Origin: Fuerstiella sp.
Lineage (GTDB): Bacteria; Planctomycetota; Planctomycetia; Planctomycetales; Planctomycetaceae
DNA length: 34,035 nt
Direction of reading: 5' to 3'
Assembly (NCBI GenBank): GCA_014238335.1
Contig: JABABI010000078.1
Location: forward strand, 245-34,279
The position numbers and the translations under genes were made by a program. Shown piece by piece: positions 6,697 to 15,442 of the stretch; within the stretch, counting starts at the first letter, position 1; each line of letters begins with the position of its first letter. The notes beneath the pieces were generated by a model. It saw only the letters and a list, made by a program, of their open reading frames with translations, ran no database searches and was not told the origin of the DNA.

Positions 6697-8238
6697 TTAC
6701 ACCTTCGGCTCTCGCCAGACACGGCGAGATTCGGCCAGCATCCTGTCCGCCACTGAAGGGCCCCAGGTTCCGGCCGGATAGAATTCCAGACCAACCGGTC
6801 CCGATTCCCAGTGCTGCAGCACCGGAGCCACAAATCGCCACGCCGCCAAAAGCTCGTCACTGCGAGTAAACAGCGTGGAATCGCCCCGCATTACATCCAG
6901 CAGCAGACGCTCATACGCCTCCGGCAGTTGACTGGTAAAGTGATCTTCGTAGTCAAAATCCATCGCCACTGGCTGCACCTGGTACTGCATGCCGGGACGT
7001 TTGGTTGAGAATCCCAAAAAGATGGACTCCCGGGGCTGAATTCTCAGCACCAGTTGGTTGCGACGAGCTTCCACAATATTGCACAGATCACCATCGCATT
7101 CAATCGTGCTAAACAGATTCAAAGGAGGATGCTTGAACTGAATCGCAATCTCGGTCACCCGTTCCGACATGCGTTTGCCCGTGCGCAGATAGAACGGAAC
7201 TCCGGCCCAGCGCCAGTTGTCGATTTCAACATGCATGGCCACATAGGTTTCCCGACTGGAATTCGCGGGCACTCGTTCTTCGTCGCGGTAGGCCAGCGCA
7301 GGCTGTTTGTTGACCAGACCATCCGTGTACTGTCCGCGAACAGCCCAAGAGTCCACGTGGCCGTCGGTTCCCGGCCGCAGCGCCTGCAGCAGCTTCATTT
7401 TTTCGTCGCGGATTTCGCGGGCCTGGAACAGGGCAGGCGGATCCATGCCCACCAGACACAGCAACTGCAGCAGATGATTCTGCAGAACGTCGCGAAGTGC
7501 GCCGGAAGTGTCGTAGTATCCGCCTCGATTCCCTTCCATACCAATGGATTCGGCAACGGTAATCTGCACGTTATCGACGTGATTTCGATTTAACAGCGGC
7601 TCGAAAAATACATTGCCGAAGCGGAACAACAAAATGTTCTGCACCGTTTCCTTGCCCAGATAATGATCGATGCGGTAGATCTGATCCTCGTGCAGCCGCT
7701 TTCGTAACTGTTCATTAAGCAGCTCCGCCGATTTAAGGTCGTGACCGAAGGGTTTTTCCACCACGACTCGTAATCGATCACTGTCTTTTCTTTCGGTTGG
7801 AATCATACCGGATGCGTGCAGGCCACGCACCGCGTCGTCAAACAACGATGGCATCGTCGCCAGATACACAATGCGTGGAACATTCCCCTGTGTGCCAAGT
7901 TGCTGTTCGAGATCAACGGCTGCCTGCCGCAGACTCACATAGTCTGCTTCACTGGTGATGTCGACCTGCCGGTAAAACAGCTGTTTTGAAAACCTGTCCC
8001 ATGCAGCGACTGACTCGTCATCGTCGTTATCCGCCAGAATCGAAGCTTTCAATTCGTTGCGGAACTGTTCGTCGCTCTTTTCACGACGGGCGACTCCAAT
8101 GACAGGACATCGTTCATTCAGATAATTCTGTCGCGACAGCTGAAACAGAGCGGGAATCAGTTTTCGAGTGGTCAGGTCACCGGACGCCCCGAAAATCAGA
8201 ATGGTCGTATCACCAGCAGGGTTGTTCGATGTAGTCAT
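6697..8238 (-). CDS. zwf: Glucose-6-phosphate 1-dehydrogenase
   Basis: Oxidises glucose 6-phosphate to 6-phosphogluconolactone, the first step of the oxidative pentose-phosphate pathway. The 513-residue length is normal. The coenzyme-binding fingerprint GASGDL is at residues 17-22, VVEKPFGHD follows at 158-167, and the active-site signature RIDHYLGKE is at 189-197. Later landmarks are the FGN..FEPLLNRNHVDNVQITVAE block, the DVLQNHLLQLL helix and the substrate-contacting PFYLRTGKRM. The C-terminus closes with AWRFVAPVLQHWE and YPAGTWGP, as in complete enzymes. The ATG at 8238 is the only reasonable start; the AGGT 13 nt upstream is too distant to be a good ribosome-binding site. No pgl or gnd gene is adjacent. 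Divergent from the phosphoesterase gene at 8428. Confidence 0.96.
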   Translation of the reverse strand: MTTSNNPAGDTTILIFGASGDLTTRKLIPALFQLSRQNYLNERCPVIGVARREKSDEQFRNELKASILADNDDDESVAAWDRFSKQLFYRQVDITSEADYVSLRQAAVDLEQQLGTQGNVPRIVYLATMPSLFDDAVRGLHASGMIPTERKDSDRLRVVVEKPFGHDLKSAELLNEQLRKRLHEDQIYRIDHYLGKETVQNILLFRFGNVFFEPLLNRNHVDNVQITVAESIGMEGNRGGYYDTSGALRDVLQNHLLQLLCLVGMDPPALFQAREIRDEKMKLLQALRPGTDGHVDSWAVRGQYTDGLVNKQPALAYRDEERVPANSSRETYVAMHVEIDNWRWAGVPFYLRTGKRMSERVTEIAIQFKHPPLNLFSTIECDGDLCNIVEARRNQLVLRIQPRESIFLGFSTKRPGMQYQVQPVAMDFDYEDHFTSQLPEAYERLLLDVMRGDSTLFTRSDELLAAWRFVAPVLQHWESGPVGLEFYPAGTWGPSVADRMLAESRRVWREPKV

Positions 8239-8427
8239 ATCAGTTCAGTCTACCTGCGAAGCCATAATGGATCCGAAATCCTGGAACGGCGGACGACGGA
8301 ATCCGGAAAACCCGGGTTTATCCGTGCCAGTCAGGCATCGACCGTGCACGACGGCGCACCGCAGGCTATCTTTCAAGACGACAGTTGACTACCGACCCTC
8401 TCACTCAACAGGCTGGAACTCAGGCTA

Positions 8428-8952
8428 ATGAAAATTGGAATCATGGCCGACATCCATGACAACGTCGATAACCTACGACATGCCATCGGTCTGTTTAATG
8501 CCCATGAGTGCGGCCTGATTCTGCTGGCCGGCGACTTTGTCTCGCCGCTGGTGGTCCCGTCAATGCGAAAACTCACGGGGAAAGTCGTGGCGTGTTTTGG
8601 TGACAACGACGGAAACCAACGGGGCATTATGGGCGGCATGGCAATCGTCGGCACTCTGGGACACGGCCCCTTCAGTCATCAGACGCCCGACGGTGTACAG
8701 ATCCTGATGGCCCACCAGCTGAATGACCTCAAAAACTGCATCGGTGACGAAGATGTGATTGTCTTCGCACACACTCACCGCCCCAGCCTGGTTGAAGATA
8801 AGCGCGGTCGATTATTCATCAACCCTGGTGAAGTAGCCGGCTGGATGTTTCGAAAGCCCACGGTCGTCATCCTGGATTCCGAAACTCGCAAAGCCGAAGT
8901 CGTTAACCTGCCGGAAATGTCGCCCGGCGTATTCATTCCTGAGCCGGGATAA
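8428..8952 (+). CDS. YfcE/MJ0936-type metallophosphoesterase
   Basis: A compact 174-residue calcineurin-like phosphodiesterase. Metal-binding motifs are in the expected order: DIH (Asp8, His10), GDF (Asp36), GDND (Asn60), AHQ (His96) and HTHRP (His115, His117). The family hydrolyses phosphodiesters such as bis-pNPP in vitro; physiological substrates are generally unknown. INPGEVAGW resembles the usual closing INPGS block. The ATG at 8428 has CAGG closely upstream. It is alone on the plus strand between divergent zwf and convergent STAS genes. Confidence 0.9.
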   Translation: MKIGIMADIHDNVDNLRHAIGLFNAHECGLILLAGDFVSPLVVPSMRKLTGKVVACFGDNDGNQRGIMGGMAIVGTLGHGPFSHQTPDGVQILMAHQLNDLKNCIGDEDVIVFAHTHRPSLVEDKRGRLFINPGEVAGWMFRKPTVVILDSETRKAEVVNLPEMSPGVFIPEPG

Positions 8953-9027
8953 GCGTCTCCGTTACTTCGCACGCCGGAAATAGATGAGCGCGGCGCGAGC
9001 AGGCAGGACCGACAGGAAACGCCCGCC

Positions 9028-9432
9028 TCAGGATTTCTGCTTCATTGCCTCAGCCGCCTTATCGACATCCTGATAGATGCTCAGCAGCGGCTTCAGGTGA
9101 ACCAACCGAATCACGTCAGCCACGGTCCCTTGTGCTCCCGTCAGAGCAACTTCTCCGCCCAGCTTCTTAAGGCGAGCCATCGCGTGAATCAGCGTTCCCA
9201 GTCCCATACTTGAGATGAAGTTGAGCTCTTCGCAGTTCAGAATGATCCTGCTGACGCCGTCCTCTATATCCCCCTGGACACAGTCCAGCGGGTATTTCGA
9301 GTTCTCTGCATTCAGGTGGCCCGTCAGCTCCAGCACCAGAATCTCCGGCGCGTCATCCCGCTTGTACGCCTTGAATTCAATCATTGATATGTTTGTTCTG
9401 CTCCTGGCAGTCAGCTTGTCGAATGCTGCCAT
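9028..9432 (-). CDS. STAS-domain protein (anti-sigma factor antagonist-like)
   Basis: A 134-residue single-domain protein like SpoIIAA/RsbV. The central block LNFISSMGLGTLIHAM matches the conserved D-S-S-G-L-G loop whose serine is phosphorylated by anti-sigma kinases; the aspartate before the serines is replaced here (Phe-Ile-Ser-Ser). The pattern of strands (ILVLELTGHL, RIILNCEELNFI, VALTGA) and the ending LLSIYQDVDKAAEAM are typical. The ATG at 9432 has AAGGTG 8-9 nt upstream; the in-frame ATG at 9384 (MIEFKAYKRDD) would also give a full domain, and its AGGAG lies 16 nt away, too far to be ideal. No partner RsbW-like kinase gene is adjacent, so the partner is presumably elsewhere. Confidence 0.85.
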   Translation of the reverse strand: MAAFDKLTARSRTNISMIEFKAYKRDDAPEILVLELTGHLNAENSKYPLDCVQGDIEDGVSRIILNCEELNFISSMGLGTLIHAMARLKKLGGEVALTGAQGTVADVIRLVHLKPLLSIYQDVDKAAEAMKQKS

Positions 9433-9878
9433 GATGGTGACACCTTTGAGTGGCGACTTCAGTGAGATACGAAACGGATGTCAGAAACAAAACAGCCCAA
9501 ACGGACGCAGTTTCTCCGACTCAACCCGACGATGGCATTCGGCCGCCCCCCTCCCCAGCCTTAAATAACGTTGAACGCATGCCGAGAGTGCGTGGCGATG
9601 TCACGTGTGACCCGCGTCTGCTGGTGCGTAATGATCAGGTTTTGCCGCTCTGATAAAAGCACGCAGCGCAAGCAACTGTGTTTTTCAAACGCACAAGCCC
9701 CACTCTCTGGGGCGTTGAGCCTGGTGTGAAGGTGTTGCAATCGTCAGGATCTCCACGACCCATCGCATCTGCGGCGCCCTCGCATGTTCAGGCGAAATGA
9801 CCTCAGAAATCCTGATGCCGTGTGGCGGCGCTGTCGAAGTCGACCGTGAGGCACCTTTTCGGCAGAAACTGCCGACAC

Positions 9879-9954
9879 TGGTCGTGGGGCTCGTGGGAAA
9901 GCGATTCTCGCAGGTGGAACGACGTTCGCCGCGGCCACAAATCAACGTGATACG
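9879..9954. repeat. 76-bp imperfect direct repeat, copy 1
   Basis: Starts TGGTCGTGGGG and ends CGTGATACG. The central part, from CTCGCAGGTGGAACGACG to CGCGGCCACAA, is identical to copy 2. Read on the minus strand it encodes a phrase like DLWPRRTSFHLRES, which I associate with spurious frames in planctomycete genomes, suggesting a dispersed non-coding family. Confidence 0.85.
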
Positions 9955-9980
9955 GCTGGAGAGCAGTTTTCAAAAATGTG

Positions 9981-10056
9981 TGGTCGCGGGGCGCGGGGAA
10001 AAGCGACTCTCGCAGGTGGAACGACGTTCGCCGCGGCCACAAGTCAGCGTGATACG
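9981..10056. repeat. 76-bp imperfect direct repeat, copy 2
   Basis: Same length as copy 1 with a 102-bp period; differences are a handful of substitutions, mostly transitions, concentrated in the first 30 bp. It ends 18 bp before the LysM gene start codon, so it likely lies in that gene's promoter or leader. Confidence 0.85.
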
Positions 10057-10074
10057 CTGTAGTCACAGGCAGCC

Positions 10075-10731
10075 ATGCATCCGGACCGCAAGATCGGCAT
10101 CGCAATGGGGATTCTGCTCGTCGGCGTGGTTGCGGCTCTGTTTTTCAGAAACGAGCCACTGCCAGTCGACGACTCGCTCAGCGTGCGCCGTGAGCAGGAA
10201 CTGAACGACCGCCTGAGAGAACGCGATGTTTCTGTGTACCTGTCAGATGACGATGAGCCTGATGCTGATTCGGAGCTGGAATTCGATCTGCCGGAGTTGA
10301 TGAACCATATGCGGTCGAAAGAACCGGTCGCGCCGCAACCCATCGGACTCGCGACACCGGATCCTGATGTGAGCCGAAAAGCTGCCACTGGTGACGGAAG
10401 GGCAGATGCTCTTCAATTCGCCCCTCCCCGGGTTGCCGGCACTGAACACAGTGCCACCGCAACGGATTTGTCCGACACGGAAGCAGCGCCGCCCAGCATG
10501 GCTGACATCCTGGGCACCGGTAGCTCGGGAACACCAGACTCGGTTGCATCGTCACCAGAATTCTTTGAATACACGGTTCAGCTGGGTGACACGCTTTCCG
10601 CAATCTCTGAAAAATTTCTGGGCTCTCAGTCGCGTTTTCGCGAAGTTTATGAAGCCAACAAGGACCGAATGGCCAGTCCGGACCACCTGCGAGTCGGAAA
10701 AGCCATCCGCATTCCCCGAGTCATTCGATGA
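10075..10731 (+). CDS. Membrane-anchored LysM-domain protein
   Basis: A 218-residue protein with one N-terminal transmembrane anchor (about residues 7-25, IGIAMGILLVGVVAALFF), an acidic low-complexity linker of about 130 residues, and a single C-terminal LysM domain (about 164-215). The LysM domain is seen as FEYTVQLGDTLSAISEKFLG, FREVYEANKDRM and LRVGKAIRIP. LysM binds N-acetylglucosamine-containing polymers such as peptidoglycan, so the protein probably tethers the inner membrane to the cell wall or scaffolds a wall enzyme; no catalytic domain is present. The ATG at 10075 has CAGG 5 nt upstream. Convergent with the PhoD-like gene, with about 126 bp between them and no clear terminator. Confidence 0.88.
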   Translation: MHPDRKIGIAMGILLVGVVAALFFRNEPLPVDDSLSVRREQELNDRLRERDVSVYLSDDDEPDADSELEFDLPELMNHMRSKEPVAPQPIGLATPDPDVSRKAATGDGRADALQFAPPRVAGTEHSATATDLSDTEAAPPSMADILGTGSSGTPDSVASSPEFFEYTVQLGDTLSAISEKFLGSQSRFREVYEANKDRMASPDHLRVGKAIRIPRVIR

Positions 10732-10857
10732 CGAGACCTGCTCGCCGCATTCGCTAAACCTGCGCAGCGGCGCTGAGTCAAGCGTCTTATCTGCGGCAAG
10801 CAGGCCATCCCGCTTGAGAATTACACACTCTCAGGCACGTAGCAAAGGCGCTGAATC

Positions 10858-12312
10858 CTACTTCTTTTCCTGCTGATGCAGCACAGCACCGCGTTCATCG
10901 TGCCAGACGAAACGGAGCGTGCCGGCGCCGCTGGAGTGCACCATCAGGAAACCGCCGGAGCGTGGCGTCTGGTAGTAGGGTTGTTTGATCGTGGCATCAG
11001 CATCGGTGGATTGGGGATCACCGGGTTTGCGGCCCAGCCGTGAATTCGCGTCGACCAGGGCACCGCAGCTGAACTCTTCTATTCCGCTGGGGTCAACGGA
11101 ATGGTATTGCCAGTGACGGTCGCCGCAGATGATGTAGAAGTTTTCGATATTCGACTTTTTCAGCCATGCGAAGAACTCGTCCCGTTCGTGTCGAAAGCCG
11201 CCGATGTCGCAGTGATTGTCCGTCTTCCGCAAATCGTCGGGACCAATCATGGGAGTCGGTGAAATCAGCAGTTTGAACTTCGCGTCGCTGGCAGCCAGTG
11301 TGAGTTTCAACCAGGCTTTCTGTTCGGTTCCCCAGATGGATTTGTCAGGACCGTCCGGGTCAGCGTTTGCTGATCGGTACATGCGGTTCTCAGGAAACCA
11401 CACCTGCAGGTCTTTGGACGTTCGGTGAGTGCGATAGGTCTTGGCGTTCGAGTCGCGGGTCGGTGCAACGGGCAGCTGTTCCAGCATCATGCGACGTCCC
11501 TCAGCGGGCGTCGGTTTGTAGTCACCGCTGTTGTCGCCGTCGTCGATGCGGTAGTCGTGGTCATCAATCATCCAGTATGTGGGCACGGCGGTGAACAGAT
11601 CCCGGTAACGTGGCTGCACAAATTGTTCGTGCCATTTTTGTCGCAGCTCAGGGATCGATTCAGCTCGCGGCTTGTCCGGGGTGTCGTAGTACACGTTGTC
11701 ACCCGTACCGACAAGAAAGTCAGGCTGCAGCTTCAGGATCGACGCCAGCGACGGGTACCCCAGATGTTTGTCGGGGCCGGCGTACGGCCGAGGCAGGTCC
11801 GTGTTGTTCTCAAGCAAATGCTGTTTCCGGTTAATGCGTTCGTCACCGTGAAACTTTGCGTAATTCATGCCGGTCACAACAACAAACTTGACCGCCGTTG
11901 AGGCAGCCTTTCCAGGAAGAGTTCTAAACGTCGATATGGGACCGTCCGTCAGCTCAGCCCTGGACTTCCCAATCTCCGTGCGGCACGTGTAGCTAATGCC
12001 GGGACACAGGCCGGAGAATGTTGCTCGAGCGATAAAATCCCGACCGGCGGTTGCTGGAATGGTCTTAATCCAGGTCACGCGGGCCCCGGTTGTCGGCTGC
12101 AGTGAAAACCGAACAACGCCGCCAATTCCGGCCAGATCCCCATCAACCAGTTTCGTGCCCTGTGTCAGGCGGACCTGGATGTTGGCCGACGATGCTGTGA
12201 CCTCACCCACCATGATTCCCTGGCCAGCAGATATTTCGGCAGCCACGGAATCTTCCGTAGAAATCGACAGCGACAGAATGGAAACGGCAATCAGAAGATG
12301 ATGGTGTGGCAA
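10858..12312 (-). CDS. Exported PhoD-like alkaline phosphatase/phosphodiesterase
   Basis: A 484-residue exported metallophosphatase of the PhoD-like family. The N-terminal signal peptide (LLIAVSILSLSIS, cleavage near SVAAE) is followed by a fibronectin-like N-terminal domain (about 30-135), as is usual in the family. The catalytic domain shows GTGDNVYYD, YWMIDDHDYRIDDGDN and CGDRHWQYHS, the expected Asp/Asn/His metal ligands. It probably releases phosphate from esters outside the cytoplasm. The start is a TTG at 12312 with AAAAGG 8 nt upstream; no ATG gives a signal peptide. The gene begins 69 nt after the stop of the kinase gene on the same strand, so it may be the last gene of the sigma-kinase operon. 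Confidence 0.87.
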   Translation of the reverse strand: MPHHHLLIAVSILSLSISTEDSVAAEISAGQGIMVGEVTASSANIQVRLTQGTKLVDGDLAGIGGVVRFSLQPTTGARVTWIKTIPATAGRDFIARATFSGLCPGISYTCRTEIGKSRAELTDGPISTFRTLPGKAASTAVKFVVVTGMNYAKFHGDERINRKQHLLENNTDLPRPYAGPDKHLGYPSLASILKLQPDFLVGTGDNVYYDTPDKPRAESIPELRQKWHEQFVQPRYRDLFTAVPTYWMIDDHDYRIDDGDNSGDYKPTPAEGRRMMLEQLPVAPTRDSNAKTYRTHRTSKDLQVWFPENRMYRSANADPDGPDKSIWGTEQKAWLKLTLAASDAKFKLLISPTPMIGPDDLRKTDNHCDIGGFRHERDEFFAWLKKSNIENFYIICGDRHWQYHSVDPSGIEEFSCGALVDANSRLGRKPGDPQSTDADATIKQPYYQTPRSGGFLMVHSSGAGTLRFVWHDERGAVLHQQEKK

Positions 12313-12381
12313 GTTGCTGGCCTTTTCCGGGGTTGAGATCGAGACTGCAGGAGCATAGTGGTGCGCGTGGCCTGGCTTTGG

Positions 12382-14508
12382 CTATTTTTCGCCGAGACAC
12401 AGTGCCAGTGCAAGCGAATACCGCCCGGGCACAAGGTCGATGCAAGTCGCGTAGACGGCATGATTATGGTCGTCAATGAATTCACCACAATTCTTCAACG
12501 GGCCCAGAATTTCAGACCAGCATTGCGTGATGGAACTGATAGACTTGCCGTCGTTTTCGCGAGCTCGGCCGCCATCACGATTCATCTGCAGCAAAATTCG
12601 ACAATCGTTGTCCAGCACAAACAGACGACTGGTGGCCTGAAAACGATCACGCAGTTGACTTTCAATCAGGCGATCAAGATCGGCTTCGATTCGCACGAAG
12701 CCGAACAATTCTTCCGTTACTGCATCGAAGACGGGCACTCCGGCCGCCAGACGGTTCGGCTTTCTGTTTTCACCGGTCCAATCCTCATCGCATTCAGACG
12801 ACAGGGCCACGTGTACCTCGTCCGGGTTGCTGTCCAGCGCCTGCGTCATGCAATCCGTCAGTGGCCCGGCAGCAAGCCGACTGGCAGGGATAGAACGCAC
12901 GTTGGAAATGTCAGTCGCCTGGCGTTCGATGCGAATCAATTCCTGAAACTCATCGTGTTCGACTCGGGCAAACGAGACGGAACAGAAATCGCCGTTGGTG
13001 CAGAGCAGCCCGCGAAAGATGACACCCAGTCGTTCTCGCCATGTTGCGATTTCGTCGCCCTGGCGTCCCGACAGAACATCAACAATGCCCTGTATCGGAG
13101 GCAGACTGGACATAAACCGCACGTTGCGTTCCAGATCCCGAACAAACGACATCATGGATGTTCGCAGTTCCCGACCTTCGCTGCAGCTGTTTGCATAATG
13201 CTGTCGGCGTTCACTGCGTCCGGCCATCCATCGCTGCACAGCATCCGAAACTTCGGTCGCTGTCTGATATCGTGAATGAGCCTTAAACTGCGTCGCCGTC
13301 ACGCAGATCCCTTCCAGATCGGCAGGAATTTCTGACGCCAGGTCGCGCGGTCGCGGAGACGGTTCTGTCGCGATTCTCTGCAACAGTTTCGCGATGGGGA
13401 TTGATCGCTCCTCTTCGACACTGGTTTTCCGGTGTAGTGCAGAACCAGTCAGCATGGCAAACAGGATTGCTCCAAGTCCGTACACGTCCGTGCGACGATC
13501 CACGTCTTCCAGATTGCCAGCCGCCTGCTCGGGAGCCATGTACAACGGTGTGCCGATAACATCTCCGGCCAGAGTCTTTCCGACCGCACTGTCGGGAGTG
13601 ACGGTGTTGACCGACAAAAGGCTCTCTGATTCGTATTCGTCTGAGATTTTGGCGAGACCCCAATCCAGCACGACCACCTGACCGAAGCTGTCCAGAGCCA
13701 CGTTTTCCGGCTTGAGGTCACGGTGAATCACGCCACGTGAGTGAGCATATGCAATCGCCTGGCAGACGCCGATAAAGGCAGTCAGCAGCCGATGCAGATC
13801 CATGGCCACATCTACACCTGCCGTGCGACGATCGTGATATTCTTCAATCGCATCCACCAAAGTTCGCTTGCCGACGAAACGCATCGCGTAGAACGGCTGA
13901 CCGGACTGTGAGTCAGAGCCGAACTGGTACAGCGGCACGATATTGGGATGTTCCAAGTGAGCTGTAATCTCGGCTTCACGATGGAATCGTTCCCACGCTC
14001 GCCGGAATTCGGCAGCGTCGGGATTCATCTCCTTCAACGCCACGGTGCGTTTGGCCATTTCGTCTCGCGCCAGCCAAACACTGCCCAATCCGCCTTCGCC
14101 AATCTTTTTCACCAGCGTAAAGCGGCTGGTCATCCGCCGCTGCTCTGCTGAAGCATCCGCCACGGTTGACGCTCCCCACGATCCGCCGTCCGTGGACTGC
14201 GTCATGGCATCTGCAGTGACTGTTGCTCCCAGCGCAGAATGGCTCATACGAATTTGCTCGCGCCGCAGCGACTGCTTCATTCGCAGTTTCGACTCCCGCG
14301 ACAGCCCGGGAGCGATGCCTTCGTCACCACCCTCTGACCTCCGCGCCACATCGGACAGCGAGTCCTGAATCATCCGCGATATTCTTGCGAAGTGACGAGA
14401 CTGCTGGTTTGTCTCCAGTTCGTTGTCGACGGCAGTCTGCTGTGCAACGTTCAACTGGCCGGACAACGACTGTGAGATCAACTCGGACGTGTTTCTGTCG
14501 TTAGGCAT
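12382..14508 (-). CDS. Ser/Thr protein kinase with anti-sigma-like N-terminus and Cache-like sensor region
   Basis: A 708-residue Hanks-type kinase. Residues 8-56 (LISQSLSGQLNVAQQTAV, then NQQSRHFARISRM) resemble the N-terminal helical part of anti-sigma factors but lack zinc ligands. The kinase domain (about 130-430) has the glycine loop GEGGLGSV, Lys159 in VALKE, HRDLKPEN at 262-269, DWG at 282-284 in place of DFG, and APE at 325-327, so it should be active. Residues about 450-700 (LERNVRFMSSLPPIQGIVDV, LGVIFRGLL, LIRIER, AAGVPVFD, GFVRIEADLDRL) match what I recall of double-Cache-type sensor domains that normally sit outside the membrane. I see no transmembrane helix before or after this region. 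The gene overlaps the upstream ECF sigma gene by 8 bp, pointing to translational coupling and a common pathway. Confidence 0.9.
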   Translation of the reverse strand: MPNDRNTSELISQSLSGQLNVAQQTAVDNELETNQQSRHFARISRMIQDSLSDVARRSEGGDEGIAPGLSRESKLRMKQSLRREQIRMSHSALGATVTADAMTQSTDGGSWGASTVADASAEQRRMTSRFTLVKKIGEGGLGSVWLARDEMAKRTVALKEMNPDAAEFRRAWERFHREAEITAHLEHPNIVPLYQFGSDSQSGQPFYAMRFVGKRTLVDAIEEYHDRRTAGVDVAMDLHRLLTAFIGVCQAIAYAHSRGVIHRDLKPENVALDSFGQVVVLDWGLAKISDEYESESLLSVNTVTPDSAVGKTLAGDVIGTPLYMAPEQAAGNLEDVDRRTDVYGLGAILFAMLTGSALHRKTSVEEERSIPIAKLLQRIATEPSPRPRDLASEIPADLEGICVTATQFKAHSRYQTATEVSDAVQRWMAGRSERRQHYANSCSEGRELRTSMMSFVRDLERNVRFMSSLPPIQGIVDVLSGRQGDEIATWRERLGVIFRGLLCTNGDFCSVSFARVEHDEFQELIRIERQATDISNVRSIPASRLAAGPLTDCMTQALDSNPDEVHVALSSECDEDWTGENRKPNRLAAGVPVFDAVTEELFGFVRIEADLDRLIESQLRDRFQATSRLFVLDNDCRILLQMNRDGGRARENDGKSISSITQCWSEILGPLKNCGEFIDDHNHAVYATCIDLVPGRYSLALALCLGEK

Positions 14509-15148
14509 GCTGAGTCAGTCCTTCATTCTGGAACCAGCGTGCGCCTACACACTTAGCCAAAGCCAGTCGCGCCCTGTGCAGTCGCACCCACAGATTGGAA
14601 GCAGAAATGCCCAGCTCGCTGCAGATCTGATCGGAGTCCATATCCTCCATGACACTCAGCATAAATACGTCTGCCTGTCCTTTGGGAATATTCTGCAGGC
14701 AGATTTTGACCACATCCCAGATTTCTTTAGATTCCAGTTGGCCATCAGGTGTGTCCGCGGCAAACGATTCCGCCCGCCAGTTTCCCTTCTGGTCAAATAA
14801 CTGAGAGGACGGGTCGTTTGTGTCTTCATAGGATCCGTCTCGGTCGTATCGGTTTCGCATGCGGATGTGGTCGATGAGCTTTCTTTTGAGAATTCCCAGC
14901 AGCCATGCACGCTCTGCGCCGTCGCCCGTAAATCGGTCCTGGAACCGAATGCCCGCCAGGAATGTTTCCTGAAGAACTTCGTCCGCCGCACTCTCATCAC
15001 GCAGACGTGACCAGGCGTATCGATACAGGTAGTCACCATACTCATCGACCCAGCGTTCCGGATCAGCAAGAACAGTCTGACTGTCATCTGCAGCCGACAA
15101 TATTATGCTCCCGACGTCTGATGTGGGGTCCGCGACGATAAACAACAC
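14501..15148 (-). CDS. ECF RNA polymerase sigma factor (kinase-associated)
   Basis: A 215-residue ECF sigma factor. Region 2 is DEYGDYLYRYAWSRLRDE, then ADEVLQETFLAGIRFQDRF (DNA melting and -10 contact) and RAWLLGILKRKLIDHIR. Region 4 is LQNIPKGQADVFMLSVMEDMDSDQICSELGISASNLWVRLHRARLAL, the -35-binding helix-turn-helix. The extra linker of about 40 residues between them is within the range for planctomycete ECFs. It overlaps the start of the Ser/Thr kinase gene, as in ECF groups known to be linked to such kinases, and no classical anti-sigma gene is seen. The start is uncertain: GTG at 15148 (no clear ribosome-binding site) or TTG at 15100, which has GGGAG 7 nt upstream and gives MSAADDSQTVL. 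Confidence 0.9.
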   Translation of the reverse strand: MLFIVADPTSDVGSIILSAADDSQTVLADPERWVDEYGDYLYRYAWSRLRDESAADEVLQETFLAGIRFQDRFTGDGAERAWLLGILKRKLIDHIRMRNRYDRDGSYEDTNDPSSQLFDQKGNWRAESFAADTPDGQLESKEIWDVVKICLQNIPKGQADVFMLSVMEDMDSDQICSELGISASNLWVRLHRARLALAKCVGARWFQNEGLTQHA

Positions 15149-15442
15149 GGCGTGTCGAAAGTGACCAGCGGGTAGTGTACATCCTCACCCTGCCGGACAC
15201 CAACGTACGGGCGCAGATGACCGCCATTGTGTCTTCAGTTTTTTCTGAATATCGCTGCCCACCGCATCCGGTGCGTTCCCATGAGAGACGCAACATAATG
15301 TGACATCCTTTCACTCAATAATTATTTGTTGGAAGATTTCTGAAGATAAAACCGCACGATTACTGTTGCAGCATCGCTCTCAATCTTTACCCTTCCGCAT
15401 CCTGGTTGTTTTGTTGACCGCTACCTCTGGAGTAAGAGCCAC
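15149..15442. other. Divergent intergenic region between ECF sigma and TIM-barrel genes
   Basis: Holds the promoters of both genes. The part next to the TIM-barrel gene is AT-rich around 15318-15350. I see no clear repeat or hairpin and no reading frame with protein character. Confidence 0.4.

Larger units (their letters stand above)
9433..10074. other. Gene-free region carrying a duplicated 76-bp repeat
   Basis: About 640 bp between the divergent STAS and LysM genes. Open frames here read through the repeats and have no protein-family character. It also has a small perfect hairpin (CGGCAG, AAA, CTGCCG at 9860-9874). The promoters of the two flanking genes must lie here but are not distinct by eye. 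Confidence 0.6.

Noticed and set aside
9879..10056. The duplicated repeats as a CRISPR array
   Set aside because: Only two imperfect copies of 76 bp with one 26-bp spacer, no cas genes, and divergence within the repeat unit.
9685..10105. Open frames across the 76-bp repeats as short genes
   Set aside because: The same phrase appears twice because the DNA repeats; there are no ribosome-binding sites and the rest is low in family character.
12358..13275. Plus-strand open frame of 305 codons opposite the kinase gene
   Set aside because: The minus strand carries the kinase sensor region with coherent motifs and coupling to the sigma gene; the plus frame is a shadow.
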